Made by a program: the position numbers and the translations under genes. From Branchinecta lynchi (taxonomy: Eukaryota > Arthropoda > Branchiopoda > Anostraca > Branchinectidae), in assembly GCA_023053575.1 (NCBI GenBank), contig JAKZAP010000141.1, positions 41,254 through 105,253 of the forward strand: a stretch of 64,000 nt of DNA. Reading direction: 5' to 3'. The notes under the pieces are model-generated. The model made no database searches and was not told the origin of the DNA. It saw only the letters and a program-made list of their open reading frames with translations. Positions 1 to 15,185 of the stretch are shown here, piece after piece. The first letter of the stretch is position 1, and every line of letters begins with the position of its first letter.

Positions 1-2559
1 ACCTTTTGGGAAAACCAACACAGTGGGAAAACAAACCTTGTGGGAAAACCAACCTTGCGGGAAAACCAACCTTGGGGGAAAACAAAGCTTGTGGGAAAAA
101 AGTGGGAAAAACAACCTAGTGGGAAAACAAACCTTGTGAGAAAACAAACCTTGTGGGAAAACCAACCTTATGGGGAAAGCAACCCTGCGGGAAAACCAAC
201 ACAGTGGGAAAAGAAACCTTGTGGGAAAACCAACCTTGCGGGAAAGCGAACCTTTTGGGAAAACCAACACAGTGGGAAAACAAACCTTGTGGGAAAACCA
301 ACCTTGCGGGAAAACCAACCATGGGGGAAAACGAACCTTGCGGGAAAGCGAACCTTTTGGGAAAACCAACACAGTGGGAAAACAAACCTTGTGGGAAAAC
401 AAACCTTGTGGGAAACAAAAACCTTATGGGAAAACAAACCTTGTGGGGAAACAAACCTTGTGGGAAAACCAACCTTGCGGGAAAGCGAACCTTTTGGGAA
501 AACCAACACAGTGGGAAAACAAACATTGTGGGAAAACCAACCTTGCGGGAAAACCAACCTTGGGGGAAAACAAAGCTTGTGGGAAAACAAACCTTGTGGG
601 AAAACCAACCTAGTGGGGAAACCAACACAGTGGGAAAACAAACCTTGTGGGAAAACCAACCTTGCGGGAAAACCAACCTTGGGGGAAAACAAAGCTTGTG
701 GGAAAACAAACCTTGTGGGAAAACCAACCTAGTGGGAAAAACAACCTAGTGGGAAAACAAACCTTGTGAGAAAACAAACCTTGTGGGAAAACCAACCTTA
801 TGGGGAAAGCAACCCTGCGGGAAAACCAACCTTGTGGGAAAACAAACCTTGTGGGAAAACAAACCTTGTGGGGAAACAAACCTAGTGGGAAAACAATCCT
901 TGTGGGAAAACAAACCTTGTGGGGAAACAAACCTTGCGGGAAAACTAACCTTCTGGGAAAACAAACCCTGCGGGAATACCAACCTTGTGGGAAAACCAAC
1001 CTTGTGGGGAAACAAACCTTTCGGGAAAACCAACCCTGTGGGAAAACCAACCTTGTGGGGAAACAAACCTTTCGGGAAAACCAACCCTGTGGGAAAACAA
1101 ACCTTGTGGGAAAACAAACCTTGTGGGAAAACAAAAATTGTGGGAAAACAAACCTTGTGAGAAAACAAACCTTGTGGGGAAACATACCTAGTGGGAAAAC
1201 AAACCTTGTGAGAAAACAAACCTTGTGGGAAAACCAACCTTATGGGAAAACAAACCTAGTGGGGAAACAAACCTTTCGGGAAAACTAACCTTGTGGGAAA
1301 ACAAACCCTGCGGGAAAACCAACCTTGTGGGAAAACAAACCTTGTGGGAAAACAAACCTTGTGGGAAAACAAACCTTGTGAGAAAACAAACCTTGTGGGA
1401 AAACCAACCTTATGGGGAAACAAACTCTGCGGGAAAACCAACCTTGTGGGAAAACCAACCTTGCGGGAAAGCGAACCTTTTGGGGAAACCAACACAGTGG
1501 GAAAACAAACCTTGTGAGAAAACAATCCTTGTGGGAAAACAAACCTTGTGGGGAAACAAACCTTGCGGGAAAACTAACCTTGTGGGAAAACAAACCCTGC
1601 GGGAAAACCAAGCTTGTGGGAAAACCAATCTTGTGGGGAAACAAACCTTTCGGGAAAACCAACCTTGTGGGAAAACAAACCTTGTGGGAAAACCAACCTT
1701 GTGGGAAAACAAATCTTGTGGGAAAACCAACCTTGTGGGAAAACAAACCTTATGGGGAAAGCAACCCTGCGGGAAAACCAACCTTGTGGGAAAACCAACC
1801 TTGTGGGAAAGCGAACCTTTTGGGAAAACCAACACAGTCACAAAACAAACCTTGTGGGAAAACCAACCTTGCGGGAAAACCAACCTTGTGGGAAAACAAA
1901 CCTTGTGGGAAAACAAATCTTGTGGGAAAACAAACCTTGTGGGAAAACAAACCTTATGGGAAAACAAACCTTGTGGGGAAACAAACCTTGTGGGAAAACC
2001 AACCTTGCGGGAAAGTGAACCTTTTGGGAAAACCAACACAGTGGGAAAACAAACATTGTGGGAAAACCAACCATGCGGGAAAAACAACCTTGGGGGAAAA
2101 CAAAGCTTGTGGGAAAACAAACCTTGTGGGAAAACCAACCTAGTGGGAAAACAACCTAGTGGGAAAACAAACCTTGTGAGAAAACCAACCTTGTGGGAAA
2201 GCAAACCTTTTGGGAAAACCAACACAGTGGGAAAACAAACCTTGTGGGAAAACCAACCTTGCGGGAAAACCAACCTTGGGGGAAAACAAACCTTGTGGGA
2301 AAACAAACCTTGTGGGGAAACAGACCTAGTGGGAAAACAAACCTTGTGAGAAAACAATCCTTGTGGGAAAACAAACCTTGTGGGGAAACAAACCTTGCGG
2401 GAAAACTAACCTTGTGGGAAAACAAACCCTGCGGAAAAACCAACCTTGTGGGAAAACCGACCTTGTGGGGAAACAAACCCTGCGGAAAAACCAACCTAGT
2501 GGGAAAACAAACCTTGTGAGAAAGCAAACCTTGTGGGAAAACCAACCTTATGGGAAAAC

Positions 2560-5040
2560 AAACCTAGTGGGAAAACAAACCTTGTGGGGAAACAAACCTT
2601 TCGGGAAGACCAACCTTGTGGGAAAACAAACCTTGTGGGAAAACAAACCTTGTGGGAAAACAAACCTTATGGGAAAACAAACATTGTGGGGAAACAAACC
2701 TTGTGGGAAAACCAACCTTGCGGGAAAGCGAACCTTTTGGGAAAACCAACACAGTGGGAAAACAAACCTTGTGGGAAAACCAACCTTGCGGGAAAACCAA
2801 CCTTGGGGGAAAACAAAGCTTGTGGGAAAACAAACCTAGTGGGAAAAACAACCTAGTGGGAAAACAAACCTTGTGAGAAAACAAACCTTGTGGGAAAACC
2901 AACCTTATGGGGAAAGCAACCCTGCGGGAAAACCAACACAGTGGGAAAAGAAACCTTGTGGGAAAACCAACCTTGCGGGAAAGCGAACCTTTTGGGAAAA
3001 CCAACACAGTGGGAAAACAAACCTTGTGGGAAAACCAACCTTGCGGGAAAACCAACCATGGGGGAAAACAAAGCTTGTGGGAAAACAAACCTTGTGGGAA
3101 AATCAACCTAGTGGGAAAAACAACCTAGTACAAACCTTGTGGGGAAACAAACCTTGTGGGAAAACGAACCTTGCGGGAAAGCGAACCTTTTGGGAAAACC
3201 AACACAGTGGGAAAACAAACCTTGTGGGAAAACCAACCTTGCGGGAAAACCAACCTTGGGGGAAAACAAAGCTTGTGGGAAAACAAACCTTGTGGGAAAA
3301 CCAACCTAGTGGGAAAAACAACCTAGTGGGAAAACAAACCTTGTGAGAAAAAAACCTTGTGGGAAAACCAACCTTATGGGGAAAGCAACCCTGCGGGAAA
3401 ACCAACCTTGTGGGAAAATCAACCTTGTGGGAAAGCGAACCTTTTGGGAAAACCAACACAGTGGGAAAACAAACCTTGTGGGAAAACCAACCTTGCGGGA
3501 AAACCAACCTTGGGGGAAAACAAACCTTGTGGGAAAACAAACCTTGTGGGGAAACAAACCTAGTGGGAAAACAATCCTTGTGGGAAAACAAACCTTGTGG
3601 GGAAACAAACCTTGTGGGAAAACAAACCTTGTGGGGAAACAAACCTTGCGGGAAAACTAACCTTGTGGGGAAACAAACCTTTCGGGAAAACCAACCTTGT
3701 GGGAAAACAAACCTTATGGGGAAAACAACCCTGCGGGAAAACCAACCTTGTGGGAAAACCAACCTTGTGGGAAAGCGAACATTGTGGGGAAACAAACCTT
3801 GTGGGAAAACCAACCTTGCGGGAAAGCGAACCTTTTGGGAAAACCAACACAGTGGGAAAACAAACCTTGTGGGAAAACCAACCTAGTGGGAAAACAAACC
3901 TTGTGGGGAAACAAACCTTTCGGGAAGACCAACCTTGTGGGAAAACAAACCTTGTGGGAAAACAAACCTTGTGGGAAAACAAACCTTATGGGAAAACAAA
4001 CATTGTGGGGAAACAAACCTTGTGGGAAAACCAACCTTGCGGGAAAGCGAACCTTTTGGGAAAACCAACACAGTGGGAAAACAAACCTTGTGGGAAAACC
4101 AACCTTGCGGGAAAACCAACCTTGGGGGAAAACAAAGCTTGTGGGAAAACAAACCTAGTGGGAAAAACAACCTAGTGGGAAAACAAACCTTGTGAGAAAA
4201 CAAACCTTGTGGGAAAACCAACCTTATGGGGAAAGCAACCCTGCGGGAAAACCAACACAGTGGGAAAAGAAACCTTGTGGGAAAACCAACCTTGCGGGAA
4301 AGCGAACCTTTTGGGAAAACCAACACAGTGGGAAAACAAACCTTGTGGGAAAACCAACCTTGCGGGAAAACCAACCATGGGGGAAAACAAAGCTTGTGGG
4401 AAAACAAACCTTGTGGGAAAATCAACCTAGTGGGAAAAACAACCTAGTACAAACCTTGTGGGGAAACAAACCTTGTGGGAAAACGAACCTTGCGGGAAAG
4501 CGAACCTTTTGGGAAAACCAACACAGTGGGAAAACAAACCTTGTGGGAAAACCAACCTTGCGGGAAAACCAACCTTGGGGGAAAACAAAGCTTGTGGGAA
4601 AACAAACCTTGTGGGAAAACCAACCTAGTGGGAAAAACAACCTAGTGGGAAAACAAACCTTGTGAGAAAACAAACCTTGTGGGAAAACCAACCTTATGGG
4701 GAAAGCAACCCTGCGGGAAAACCAACCTTGTGGGAAAATCAACCTTGTGGGAAAGCGAACCTTTTGGGAAAACCAACACAGTGGGAAAACAAACCTTGTG
4801 GGAAAACCAACCTTGCGGGAAAACCAACCTTGGGGGAAAACAAACCTTGTGGGAAAACAAACCTTGTGGGGAAACAAACCTAGTGGGAAAACAATCCTTG
4901 TGGGAAAACAAACCTTGTGGGGAAACAAACCTTGTGGGAAAACAAACCTTGTGGGGAAACAAACCTTGCGGGAAAACTAACCTTGTGGGGAAACAAACCT
5001 TTCGGGAAAACCAACCTTGTGGGAAAACAAACCTTATGGG
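2560..5040 (+). repeat. Segmental tandem duplication, offset about 1,319 bp
   Basis: 2560-3720 recurs at 3879-5040 essentially base for base, including the private TTCGGGAAGACC variant and a monomer broken to CCTAGTACAAACC (3123 and 4442). One single-base difference near 3352 (GAGAAAAAAACC versus GAGAAAACAAACC) shifts the offset to 1,320. The copies diverge sharply after 3720/5040. Confidence 0.9.
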
Positions 5041-6061
5041 AAAACAAACCTTGTGGGAAAACAAACCTTGTGGGAAAACAAACCTAGTGAGAAAACAAAC
5101 CTTGTGGGGAAACACACCTAGTGGGAAAACAAACCTTGTGAGAAAACAAACCTTGTGGGAAAACCAACCTTATGGGAAAACAAACCTAGTGGGAAAACAA
5201 ACCTTGTGGGGAAACAAACCTTTCGGGGAAACCAACCTTGTGGGAAAACAAACATTGCGGGAAAACAAACCTTGTGGGAAAACAAACCTTGTGGGAAAAC
5301 AAACCTTATGGGAAAACAAAACTTGTGGGGAAACAAACCTTTCGGGAAAACTAACCTTGTGGGAAAACAAACCCTGCGGGAAAACCAACCTTGTGGGAAA
5401 ACAAACCTTGTGGGAAAACAAACCTTGTGAGAAAACAAACCTTGTGGGAAAACCAACCTTATGGGGAAACAAACGCTGCGGGAAAACCAACCTTGTGGGA
5501 AAACCAACCTTGCGGGAAAGCGAACCTTTTGGGAAAACCAACACAGTGGGAAAACAAACCTTGTGAGAAAACAATCCTTGTGGGAAAAGAAACCTTGTGG
5601 GGAAACAAACCTTGTGGGGAAACAAACCTTGTGGGAAAATTAACCTTGTGGGAAAACAAACCTTGCGGGAAAACTAACCTTGTGGGAAAACAAACCCTGC
5701 GGGAAAACCAACCTTGTGGGAAAACCAACCTTGTGGGGAAATAAACCTTTCGGGAAAACCAACCTTGTGGGAAAACAAACCTTGTGGGAAAACAAACCTT
5801 GTGGGAAAACAAACCTTATGGGGAAAGTAACCCTGCGGGAAAACCAACCTTGTGGGAAAACCAACCTTGTGGGAAAGCGAACCTTTTGGGAAAACCAACA
5901 CAGTCACAAAACAAACCTTGTGGGAAAACCAACCTTGCGGGAAAACCAACCTTGTGGGAAACCAACCTTGTGGGAAACCAAACCTTGTGGGAAAACAAAC
6001 CTTGTGGGAAAACAAACCTTGTGGGAAAACAAACCTTATGGGAAAGCAAACCTTGTGGGGA

Positions 6062-9000
6062 AACAAACCTTGTGGGAAAACCAATCTTGCGGGAAAGCGA
6101 ACCTTTTGGGAAAACCAACACAGTGGGAAAACAAACATTGTGGGAAAACCAACCTTGCGGGAAAACCAACCTTGGGGGAAAACAAAGCTTGTGGGAAAAT
6201 AAACCTTGTGGGAAAACCAACCTAGTGGGAAAACAACCTAGTGGGAAAACAAACCTTGTGAAAAACAAACCTTGTGGGAAAACCAACCTTATGGGGAAAG
6301 CAACCTTGTGGGGAAATAAACCTTTCGGGAAAACCAACCTTGTGGGAAAACAAACCTTGTGGGAAAACAAACCTTGTGGGAAAACAAACCTTATGGGGAA
6401 AGTAACCCTGCGGGAAAACCAACCTTGTGGGAAAACCAACCTTGTGGGAAAGCAAACCTTTTGGGAAAACCAACACAGTGGGAAAACAAACCTTGTGGGA
6501 AAACCAACCTTGCGGGAAAACCAACCTTGGGGGAAAACAAACCTTGTGGGAAAACAAACCTTGTGGGGAAACAAACCTAGTGGGAAAACAAACCTTGTGA
6601 GAAAACAATCCTTGTGGGAAAACAAACCTTGTGGGGAAACAAACCTTGCGGGAAAACTAACCTTGTGGGAAAACAAACCCTGCGGGAAAACCAACCTTGT
6701 GGGAAAACCGACCTTGTGGGGAAACAAACCTTTCGTGAAAACCAACCTTGTGGGGAAACAAACCTAGTGGGAAAACAAACCTTGTGAGAAAACAAACCTT
6801 GTGGGAAAACCAACCTTATGGGAAAACAAACCTTGTGGGAAAACAAACCTTGTGGGAAAACAAACCTTGTGGGAAAACAAACCTTGTGGGGAAACAAACC
6901 TTGTGGGAAAACCAACCTTGCGGGAAAGCGAACCTTTTGGGAAAACCAACACAGTGGGAAAACAAACCTTGTGGGAAAACCAACCTAGTGGGAAAAACAA
7001 CCTAGTGGGAAAACAAACCTTGTGAGAAAACAAACCTTGTGGGAAAACCAACCTTATGTTGAAAGCAACCCTGCGGGAAAACCAACCTTATGGGAAAACC
7101 AACCTTGTGGGAAAGCGAACCTTTTGATAAAACCAACACAGTGGGAAAACAAACCTTGTGGGAAAACCAACCTTGCGGGAAAGCGAACCTTTTGGGAAAA
7201 CCAACACAGTGGGAAAACAAACCTTGTGGGAAAACCAACCTTGCGGGAAAACCAACCATGGGGGAAAACAAAGCTTGTGGGAAAACAAACCTTGTGGGAA
7301 AATCAACCTAGTGGGAAAAACAACCTAGTGGGAAAACAAACCTTGTGAGAAAACAAACCCTGTGGGAAAACCAACCTTGTGGGAAAACCAACCTTGTGGG
7401 GAAACAAACCTTTCGGGAAAACAAACCTTGTGGGAAAACAAAAATTGTGAGAAAACAAACCTTGTGGGGAAACAAACCTTGTGGGAAAACCAACCTTGCG
7501 GGAAAGCGAACCTTTTGGGAAAACCAACCTTGGGGGAAAACAAAGCTTGTGGGAAAACCAACCTTATGGGGAAACAAACCCTGCGGGAAAACCAACCTTG
7601 TGGGAAAACCAACCTTGCGGGAAAGCGAACCTTTTGGGAAAACCAACACAGTGGGAAAACAAACCTTGTGAGAAAACAATCCTTGTGGGAAAACAAACCT
7701 TGTGGGGAAACAAACCTTGTGGGGAAACAAACCTTGTGGGAAAACTAACCTTGTGGGAAAACAAACCTTGCGGGAAAACTAACCTTGTGGGAAAACAAAC
7801 CCTGCGGGAAAACCAACCTTGTGGGAAAACCAACCTTGTGGGGAAACAAACCTTTCGGGAAAACCAACCTTGTGGGAAAACAAACCTTGTGGGAAAACAA
7901 ACCTTGTGGGAAAACAAACCTTATGGGGAAAGCAACCCTGCGGGAAAACCAACCTTGTGGGAAAACCAACCTTGTGGGAAAGCGAACCTTTTGGGAAAAC
8001 CAACACAGTGGGAAAACAAACCTTGTGGGAAAACCAACCTTGCGGGAAAACCAACCTTGTGGGAAAACAAACCTTGCGGGAAAACAAACCTTGTGGGAAA
8101 ACAAACCTTGTGGGAAAACAAACCTTATGGGAAAACAAACCTTGTGGGGAAACAAACCTTGTGGGAAAACCAACCTTGCGGGAAAGCGAACCTTTTGGGA
8201 AAACCAACACAGTGGGAAAACAAACAATGTGGGAAAACCAACCTTGCGGGAAAACCAACCTTGGGGGAAAACAAAGCTTGTGGGAAAACAAACCTTGTGG
8301 GAAAACCAACCTAGTGGGAAAACAACCTAGTGGGAAAACAAACCTTGTGAGAAAACAAACCTTGTGGGAAAACCAACCTTATGGGGAAAGCAACCCTGCG
8401 GGAAAACCAACCTTGTGGGAAAACCAACCTTGTGGGAAAGCGAACCTTTTGGGAAAACCAACACAGTGGGAAAACAAACCTTGTGGGAAAACCAACCTTG
8501 CGGGAAAACCAACCTTGGGGGAAAAAAAACCTTGTGGGAAAACAAACCTTGTGGGGTAACAAACGTAGTGGGAAAACAAACCTTGTGAGAAAACAATCCT
8601 TGTGGGAAAACAAACCTTGTGGGGAAACAAACCTTGCGGGAAAACTAACCTTGTGGGAAAACAAACCCTGCGGGAAAACCAACCTTGTGGGAAAACCAAC
8701 CTTGTGGGGAAACAAACCTTTCGGGAAAACCAACCTTGTGGGAAAACAAACCTTGTGGGAAAACAAATCTTGTGGGAAAACAAACCTTGTGAGAAAACAA
8801 ACCTTGTGGGGAAACAAACCTAGTGGGAAAACAAACCTTGTGAGAAAACAAACCTTGTGGGAAAACCAACCTTATGGGAAAACAAACCTAATGGGAAAAC
8901 AAACCTTGTGGGGAAACAAACCTTTCGGGAAAACTAACCTTGTGGGAAAACAAACCCTGTGGGATAACCAACCTTGTGGGAAAACAAACCTTGTGGGAAA

Positions 9001-12000
9001 ACAAACCTTGTGGGAAAACAAACCTTGTGAGAAAACAAACCTTGTGGGAAAACAAACCGTATGGGGAAACAAACCCTGCGGGAAAACCAACCTTGTGGGA
9101 AAACGAACCTTGCGGGAAAGCGAACCTTTTGGGAAAACCAACACAGTGGGAAAACAAACCGTGTGAGAAAATAATCCTTGTGGGAAAACAAACCTTGTGG
9201 GGAAACAAACCTTGTGGGGAAACAAACCTTGTGGGAAAACTAACCTTGTGGGAAAACAAACCTTGCGGGAAAACAAACCTTGCGGGAAAACTAACCTTGT
9301 GGGAAAACAAACCCTGCGGGAAAACCAACCTTGTGGGAAAACCAACCTTGTGGGGAAACAAACCTTTCGGGAAAACCAACCTAGTGGGAAAACAAACCTT
9401 GTGGGAAAACAAACCTTGTGGGAAAACAAACCTTATGGGGAAAGCAACCCTGCGGGAAAACCAACCTTGTGGGAAAACCAACCTTGTGGGAAAGCGAACC
9501 TTTGGGGAAAACCAAAACAGTGGGAAAACAAACCTTGTGGGAAAACCAACCTTGCGGGAAAACCAACCTTGTGGGAAAACAAACCTTGTGGGAAAACAAA
9601 CCTTGTGGGAAAACAAACCTTGTGGGAAAACAAACCTTATGGGAAAACAAACCTTGTGGGGAAATAAACCTTGTGGGAAAACCAACCTTGCGGGAAAACC
9701 AACCTTGGGGGAAAACAATCCTTGTGTGAAAACAAACCTTGTGGGGAAACGAACCTAGTGGGAAAACAAACCTTATGAGAAAACAATCCTTGTGGGAAAA
9801 CAAACCTTGTGGTAAAACCAACCTTGCGGGAAAACCAACCTTGGGGGAAAACAAAGCTTGTGGGTAAACAAACCTGGTGAGAAAACAAACCTTGTGGGAA
9901 AACCAACCTTATGGGGAAAGCAACCCTGCGGGAAAACCAACCTTGTGAGAAAACCAACCTTGTGGGAAAGCGAACCTTTTGGGAAAACCAACACAGTTTG
10001 AAAACAAACCTTGTGGGAAAACCAACCTTGCAGGAAAACCAACCTTGGGGGAAAACAATCCTTGTGTGAAAACAAACCTTGTGGGGAAACGAACCTAGTG
10101 GGAAAACAAACCTTATGAGAAAACAATCCTTGTGGGAAAACAAACCTTGTGGGGAAACAAACCTTGCGGGAAAACTAACCTTGTGGGAAAACAAACCCTG
10201 CGGGAAAACCAACCTTGCGGGAAAACCAACCTTGTGGGGAAAGCGAACCTTTTGGGAAAACCAACACAGTGGGAAAACAAACCTTGTGGGAAAACCAACC
10301 TTGCGGAAAAACCAACCTTGGGGGAAAACAAAGCTTGTGGGAAAACAAACCTTGTGGGAAAACCAACCTAGTGGGAAAAACAACCTAGTGGGAAAACAAA
10401 CCTTGTGAGAAAACAAACCTTGTGGGAAAACCAACCTTATGGGGAAAGCAACCCTGCGGGAAAACCAAACTTGTGGGAAAACCAACCTTGTGGGAAAGCG
10501 AACCTTTTGGGAAAACCAACACAGTGGGAAAACAAACCTTGTGGGAAAACCAACCTTGCGGGAAAACCAACCTTGGGGGAAAACCAACCTTGGGGGAAAA
10601 CAAACCTTGTGGGAAAACAAACCTTGTGGGGAAACAAACCTAGTGGGAAAAACAACCTAGTGGGAAAACAAACCTTGTGGGAAAACCAATCTTGCGGGAA
10701 AGCGAACCTTTTGGGAAAACCAACACAGTGGGAAAACAAACATTGTGGGAAAACCAACCTTGCGGGAAAACCAACCTTGGGGGAAAACAAAGCTTGTGGG
10801 AAAATAAACCTTGTGGGAAAACCAACCTAGTGGGAAAACAACCTAGTGGGAAAACAAACCTTGTGAAAAACAAACCTTGTGGGAAAACCAACCTTATGGG
10901 GAAAGCAACCTTGTGGGGAAATAAACCTTTCGGGAAAACCAACCTTGTGGGAAAACAAACCTTGTGGGAAAACAAACCTTGTGGGAAAACAAACCTTATG
11001 GGGAAAGTAACCCTGCGGGAAAACCAACCTTGTGGGAAAACCAACCTTGTGGGAAAGCAAACCTTTTGGGAAAACCAACACAGTGGGAAAACAAACCTTG
11101 TGGGAAAACCAACCTTGCGGGAAAACCAACCTTGGGGGAAAACAAACCTTGTGGGAAAACAAACCTTGTGGGGAAACAAACCTAGTGGGAAAACAAACCT
11201 TGTGAGAAAACAATCCTTGTGGGAAAACAAACCTTGTGGGGAAACAAACCTTGCGGGAAAACTAACCTTGTGGGAAAACAAACCCTGCGGGAAAACCAAC
11301 CTTGTGGGAAAACCGACCTTGTGGGGAAACAAACCTTTCGTGAAAACCAACCTTGTGGGGAAACAAACCTAGTGGGAAAACAAACCTTGTGAGAAAACAA
11401 ACCTTGTGGGAAAACCAACCTTATGGGAAAACAAACCTTGTGGGAAAACAAACCTTGTGGGAAAACAAACCTTGTGGGAAAACAAACCTTGTGGGGAAAC
11501 AAACCTTGTGGGAAAACCAACCTTGCGGGAAAGCGAACCTTTTGGGAAAACCAACACAGTGGGAAAACAAACCTTGTGGGAAAACCAACCTAGTGGGAAA
11601 AACAACCTAGTGGGAAAACAAACCTTGTGAGAAAACAAACCTTGTGGGAAAACCAACCTTATGTTGAAAGCAACCCTGCGGGAAAACCAACCTTATGGGA
11701 AAACCAACCTTGTGGGAAAGCGAACCTTTTGATAAAACCAACACAGTGGGAAAACAAACCTTGTGGGAAAACCAACCTTGCGGGAAAGCGAACCTTTTGG
11801 GAAAACCAACACAGTGGGAAAACAAACCTTGTGGGAAAACCAACCTTGCGGGAAAACCAACCATGGGGGAAAACAAAGCTTGTGGGAAAACAAACCTTGT
11901 GGGAAAATCAACCTAGTGGGAAAAACAACCTAGTGGGAAAACAAACCTTGTGAGAAAACAAACCCTGTGGGAAAACCAACCTTGTGGGAAAACCAACCTT

Positions 12001-15000
12001 GTGGGGAAACAAACCTTTCGGGAAAACAAACCTTGTGGGAAAACAAAAATTGTGAGAAAACAAACCTTGTGGGGAAACAAACCTTGTGGGAAAACCAACC
12101 TTGCGGGAAAGCGAACCTTTTGGGAAAACCAACCTTGGGGGAAAACAAAGCTTGTGGGAAAACCAACCTTATGGGGAAACAAACCCTGCGGGAAAACCAA
12201 CCTTGTGGGAAAACCAACCTTGCGGGAAAGCGAACCTTTTGGGAAAACCAACACAGTGGGAAAACAAACCTTGTGAGAAAACAATCCTTGTGGGAAAACA
12301 AACCTTGTGGGGAAACAAACCTTGTGGGGAAACAAACCTTGTGGGGAAACAAACCTTGTGGGAAAACTAACCTTGTGGGAAAACAAACCTTGCGGGAAAA
12401 CTAACCTTGTGGGAAAACAAACCCTGCGGGAAAACCAACCTTGTGGGAAAACCAACCTTGTGGGGAAACAAACCTTTCGGGAAAACCAACCTTGTGGGAA
12501 AACAAACCTTGTGGGAAAACAAACCTTGTGGGAAAACAAACCTTATGGGGAAAGCAACCCTGCGGGAAAACCAACCTTGTGGGAAAACCAACCTTGTGGG
12601 AAAGCGAACCTTTTGGGAAAACCAACACAGTGGGAAAACAAACCTTGTGGGAAAACCAACCTTGCGGGAAAACCAACCTTGTGGGAAAACAAACCTTGCG
12701 GGAAAACAAACCTTGTGGGAAAACAAACCTTGTGGGAAAACAAACCTTATGGGAAAACAAACCTTGTGGGGAAACAAACCTTGTGGGAAAACCAACCTTG
12801 CGGGAAAGCGAACCTTTTGGGAAAACCAACACAGTGGGAAAACAAACAATGTGGGAAAACCAACCTTGCGGGAAAACCAACCTTGGGGGAAAACAAAGCT
12901 TGTGGGAAAACAAACCTTGTGGGAAAACCAACCTAGTGGGAAAACAACCTAGTGGGAAAACAAACCTTGTGAGAAAACAAACCTTGTGGGAAAACCAACC
13001 TTATGGGGAAAGCAACCCTGCGGGAAAACCAACCTTGTGGGAAAACCAACCTTGTGGGAAAGCGAACCTTTTGGGAAAACCAACACAGTGGGAAAACAAA
13101 CCTTGTGGGAAAACCAACCTTGCGGGAAAACCAACCTTGGGGGAAAAAAAACCTTGTGGGAAAACAAACCTTGTGGGGTAACAAACGTAGTGGGAAAACA
13201 AACCTTGTGAGAAAACAATCCTTGTGGGAAAACAAACCTTGTGGGGAAACAAACCTTGCGGGAAAACTAACCTTGTGGGAAAACAAACCCTGCGGGAAAA
13301 CCAACCTTGTGGGAAAACCAACCTTGTGGGGAAACAAACCTTTCGGGAAAACCAACCTTGTGGGAAAACAAACCTTGTGGGAAAACAAATCTTGTGGGAA
13401 AACAAACCTTGTGAGAAAACAAACCTTGTGGGGAAACAAACCTAGTGGGAAAACAAACCTTGTGAGAAAACAAACCTTGTGGGAAAACCAACCTTATGGG
13501 AAAACAAACCTAATGGGAAAACAAACCTTGTGGGGAAACAAACCTTTCGGGAAAACTAACCTTGTGGGAAAACAAACCCTGTGGGATAACCAACCTTGTG
13601 GGAAAACAAACCTTGTGGGAAAACAAACCTTGTGGGAAAACAAACCTTGTGAGAAAACAAACCTTGTGGGAAAACAAACCGTATGGGGAAACAAACCCTG
13701 CGGGAAAACCAACCTTGTGGGAAAACGAACCTTGCGGGAAAGCGAACCTTTTGGGAAAACCAACACAGTGGGAAAACAAACCGTGTGAGAAAATAATCCT
13801 TGTGGGAAAACAAACCTTGTGGGGAAACAAACCTTGTGGGGAAACAAACCTTGTGGGAAAACTAACCTTGTGGGAAAACAAACCTTGCGGGAAAACAAAC
13901 CTTGCGGGAAAACTAACCTTGTGGGAAAACAAACCCTGCGGGAAAACCAACCTTGTGGGAAAACCAACCTTGTGGGGAAACAAACCTTTCGGGAAAACCA
14001 ACCTAGTGGGAAAACAAACCTTGTGGGAAAACAAACCTTGTGGGAAAACAAACCTTATGGGGAAAGCAACCCTGCGGGAAAACCAACCTTGTTGGAAAAC
14101 CAACCTTGTGGGAAAGCGAACCTTTGGGGAAAACCAAAACAGTGGGAAAACAAACCTTGTGGGAAAACCAACCTTGCGGGAAAACCAACCTTGTGGGAAA
14201 ACAAACCTTGTGGGAAAACAAACCTTGTGGGAAAACAAACCTTGTGGGAAAACAAACCTTATGGGAAAACAAACCTTGTGGGGAAATAAACCTTGTGGGA
14301 AAACCAACCTTGCGGGAAAACCAACCTTGGGGGAAAACAATCCTTGTGTGAAAACAAACCTTGTGGGGAAACGAACCTAGTGGGAAAACAAACCTTATGA
14401 GAAAACAATCCTTGTGGGAAAACAAACCTTGTGGTAAAACCAACCTTGCGGGAAAACCAACCTTGGGGGAAAACAAAGCTTGTGGGTAAACAAACCTGGT
14501 GAGAAAACAAACCTTGTGGGAAAACCAACCTTATGGGGAAAGCAACCCTGCGGGAAAACCAACCTTGTGAGAAAACCAACCTTGTGGGAAAGCGAACCTT
14601 TTGGGAAAACCAACACAGTTTGAAAACAAACCTTGTGGGAAAACCAACCTTGCAGGAAAACCAACCTTGGGGGAAAACAATCCTTGTGTGAAAACAAACC
14701 TTGTGGGGAAACGAACCTAGTGGGAAAACAAACCTTATGAGAAAACAATCCTTGTGGGAAAACAAACCTTGTGGGGAAACAAACCTTGCGGGAAAACTAA
14801 CCTTGTGGGAAAACCAACCTTGCGGGAAAACCAACCTTGTGGGGAAAGCGAACCTTTTGGGAAAACCAACACAGTGGGAAAACAAACCTTGTGGGAAAAC
14901 CAACCTTGCGGAAAAACCAACCTTGGGGGAAAACAAAGCTTGTGGGAAAACAAACCTTGTGGGAAAACCAACCTAGTGGGAAAAACAACCTAGTGGGAAA

Positions 15001-15185
15001 ACAAACCTTGTGAGAAAACAAACCTTGTGGGAAAACCAACCTTATGGGGAAAGCAACCCTGCGGGAAAACCAAACTTGTGGGAAAACCAACCTTGTGGGA
15101 AAGCGAACCTTTTGGGAAAACCAACACAGTGGGAAAACAAACCTTGTGGGAAAACCAACCTTGCGGGAAAACCAACCTTGGGGGA
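6062..15185 (+). repeat. Segmental tandem duplication, offset about 4,605 bp
   Basis: 6062 to about 10590 recurs at 10667 to about 15185. Shared private marks include TTATGTTGAAAGC (7052 and 11657), CCTTTTGATAAAACC and GGGGTAACAAACG (8553 and 13175). Copy 2 has one extra TTGTGGGG monomer near 12330 (offset 4,622 after it) and lacks one CCTGCGGG monomer near 14810 (offset back to 4,605). Very few substitutions are visible, so the event looks recent. Confidence 0.88.
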
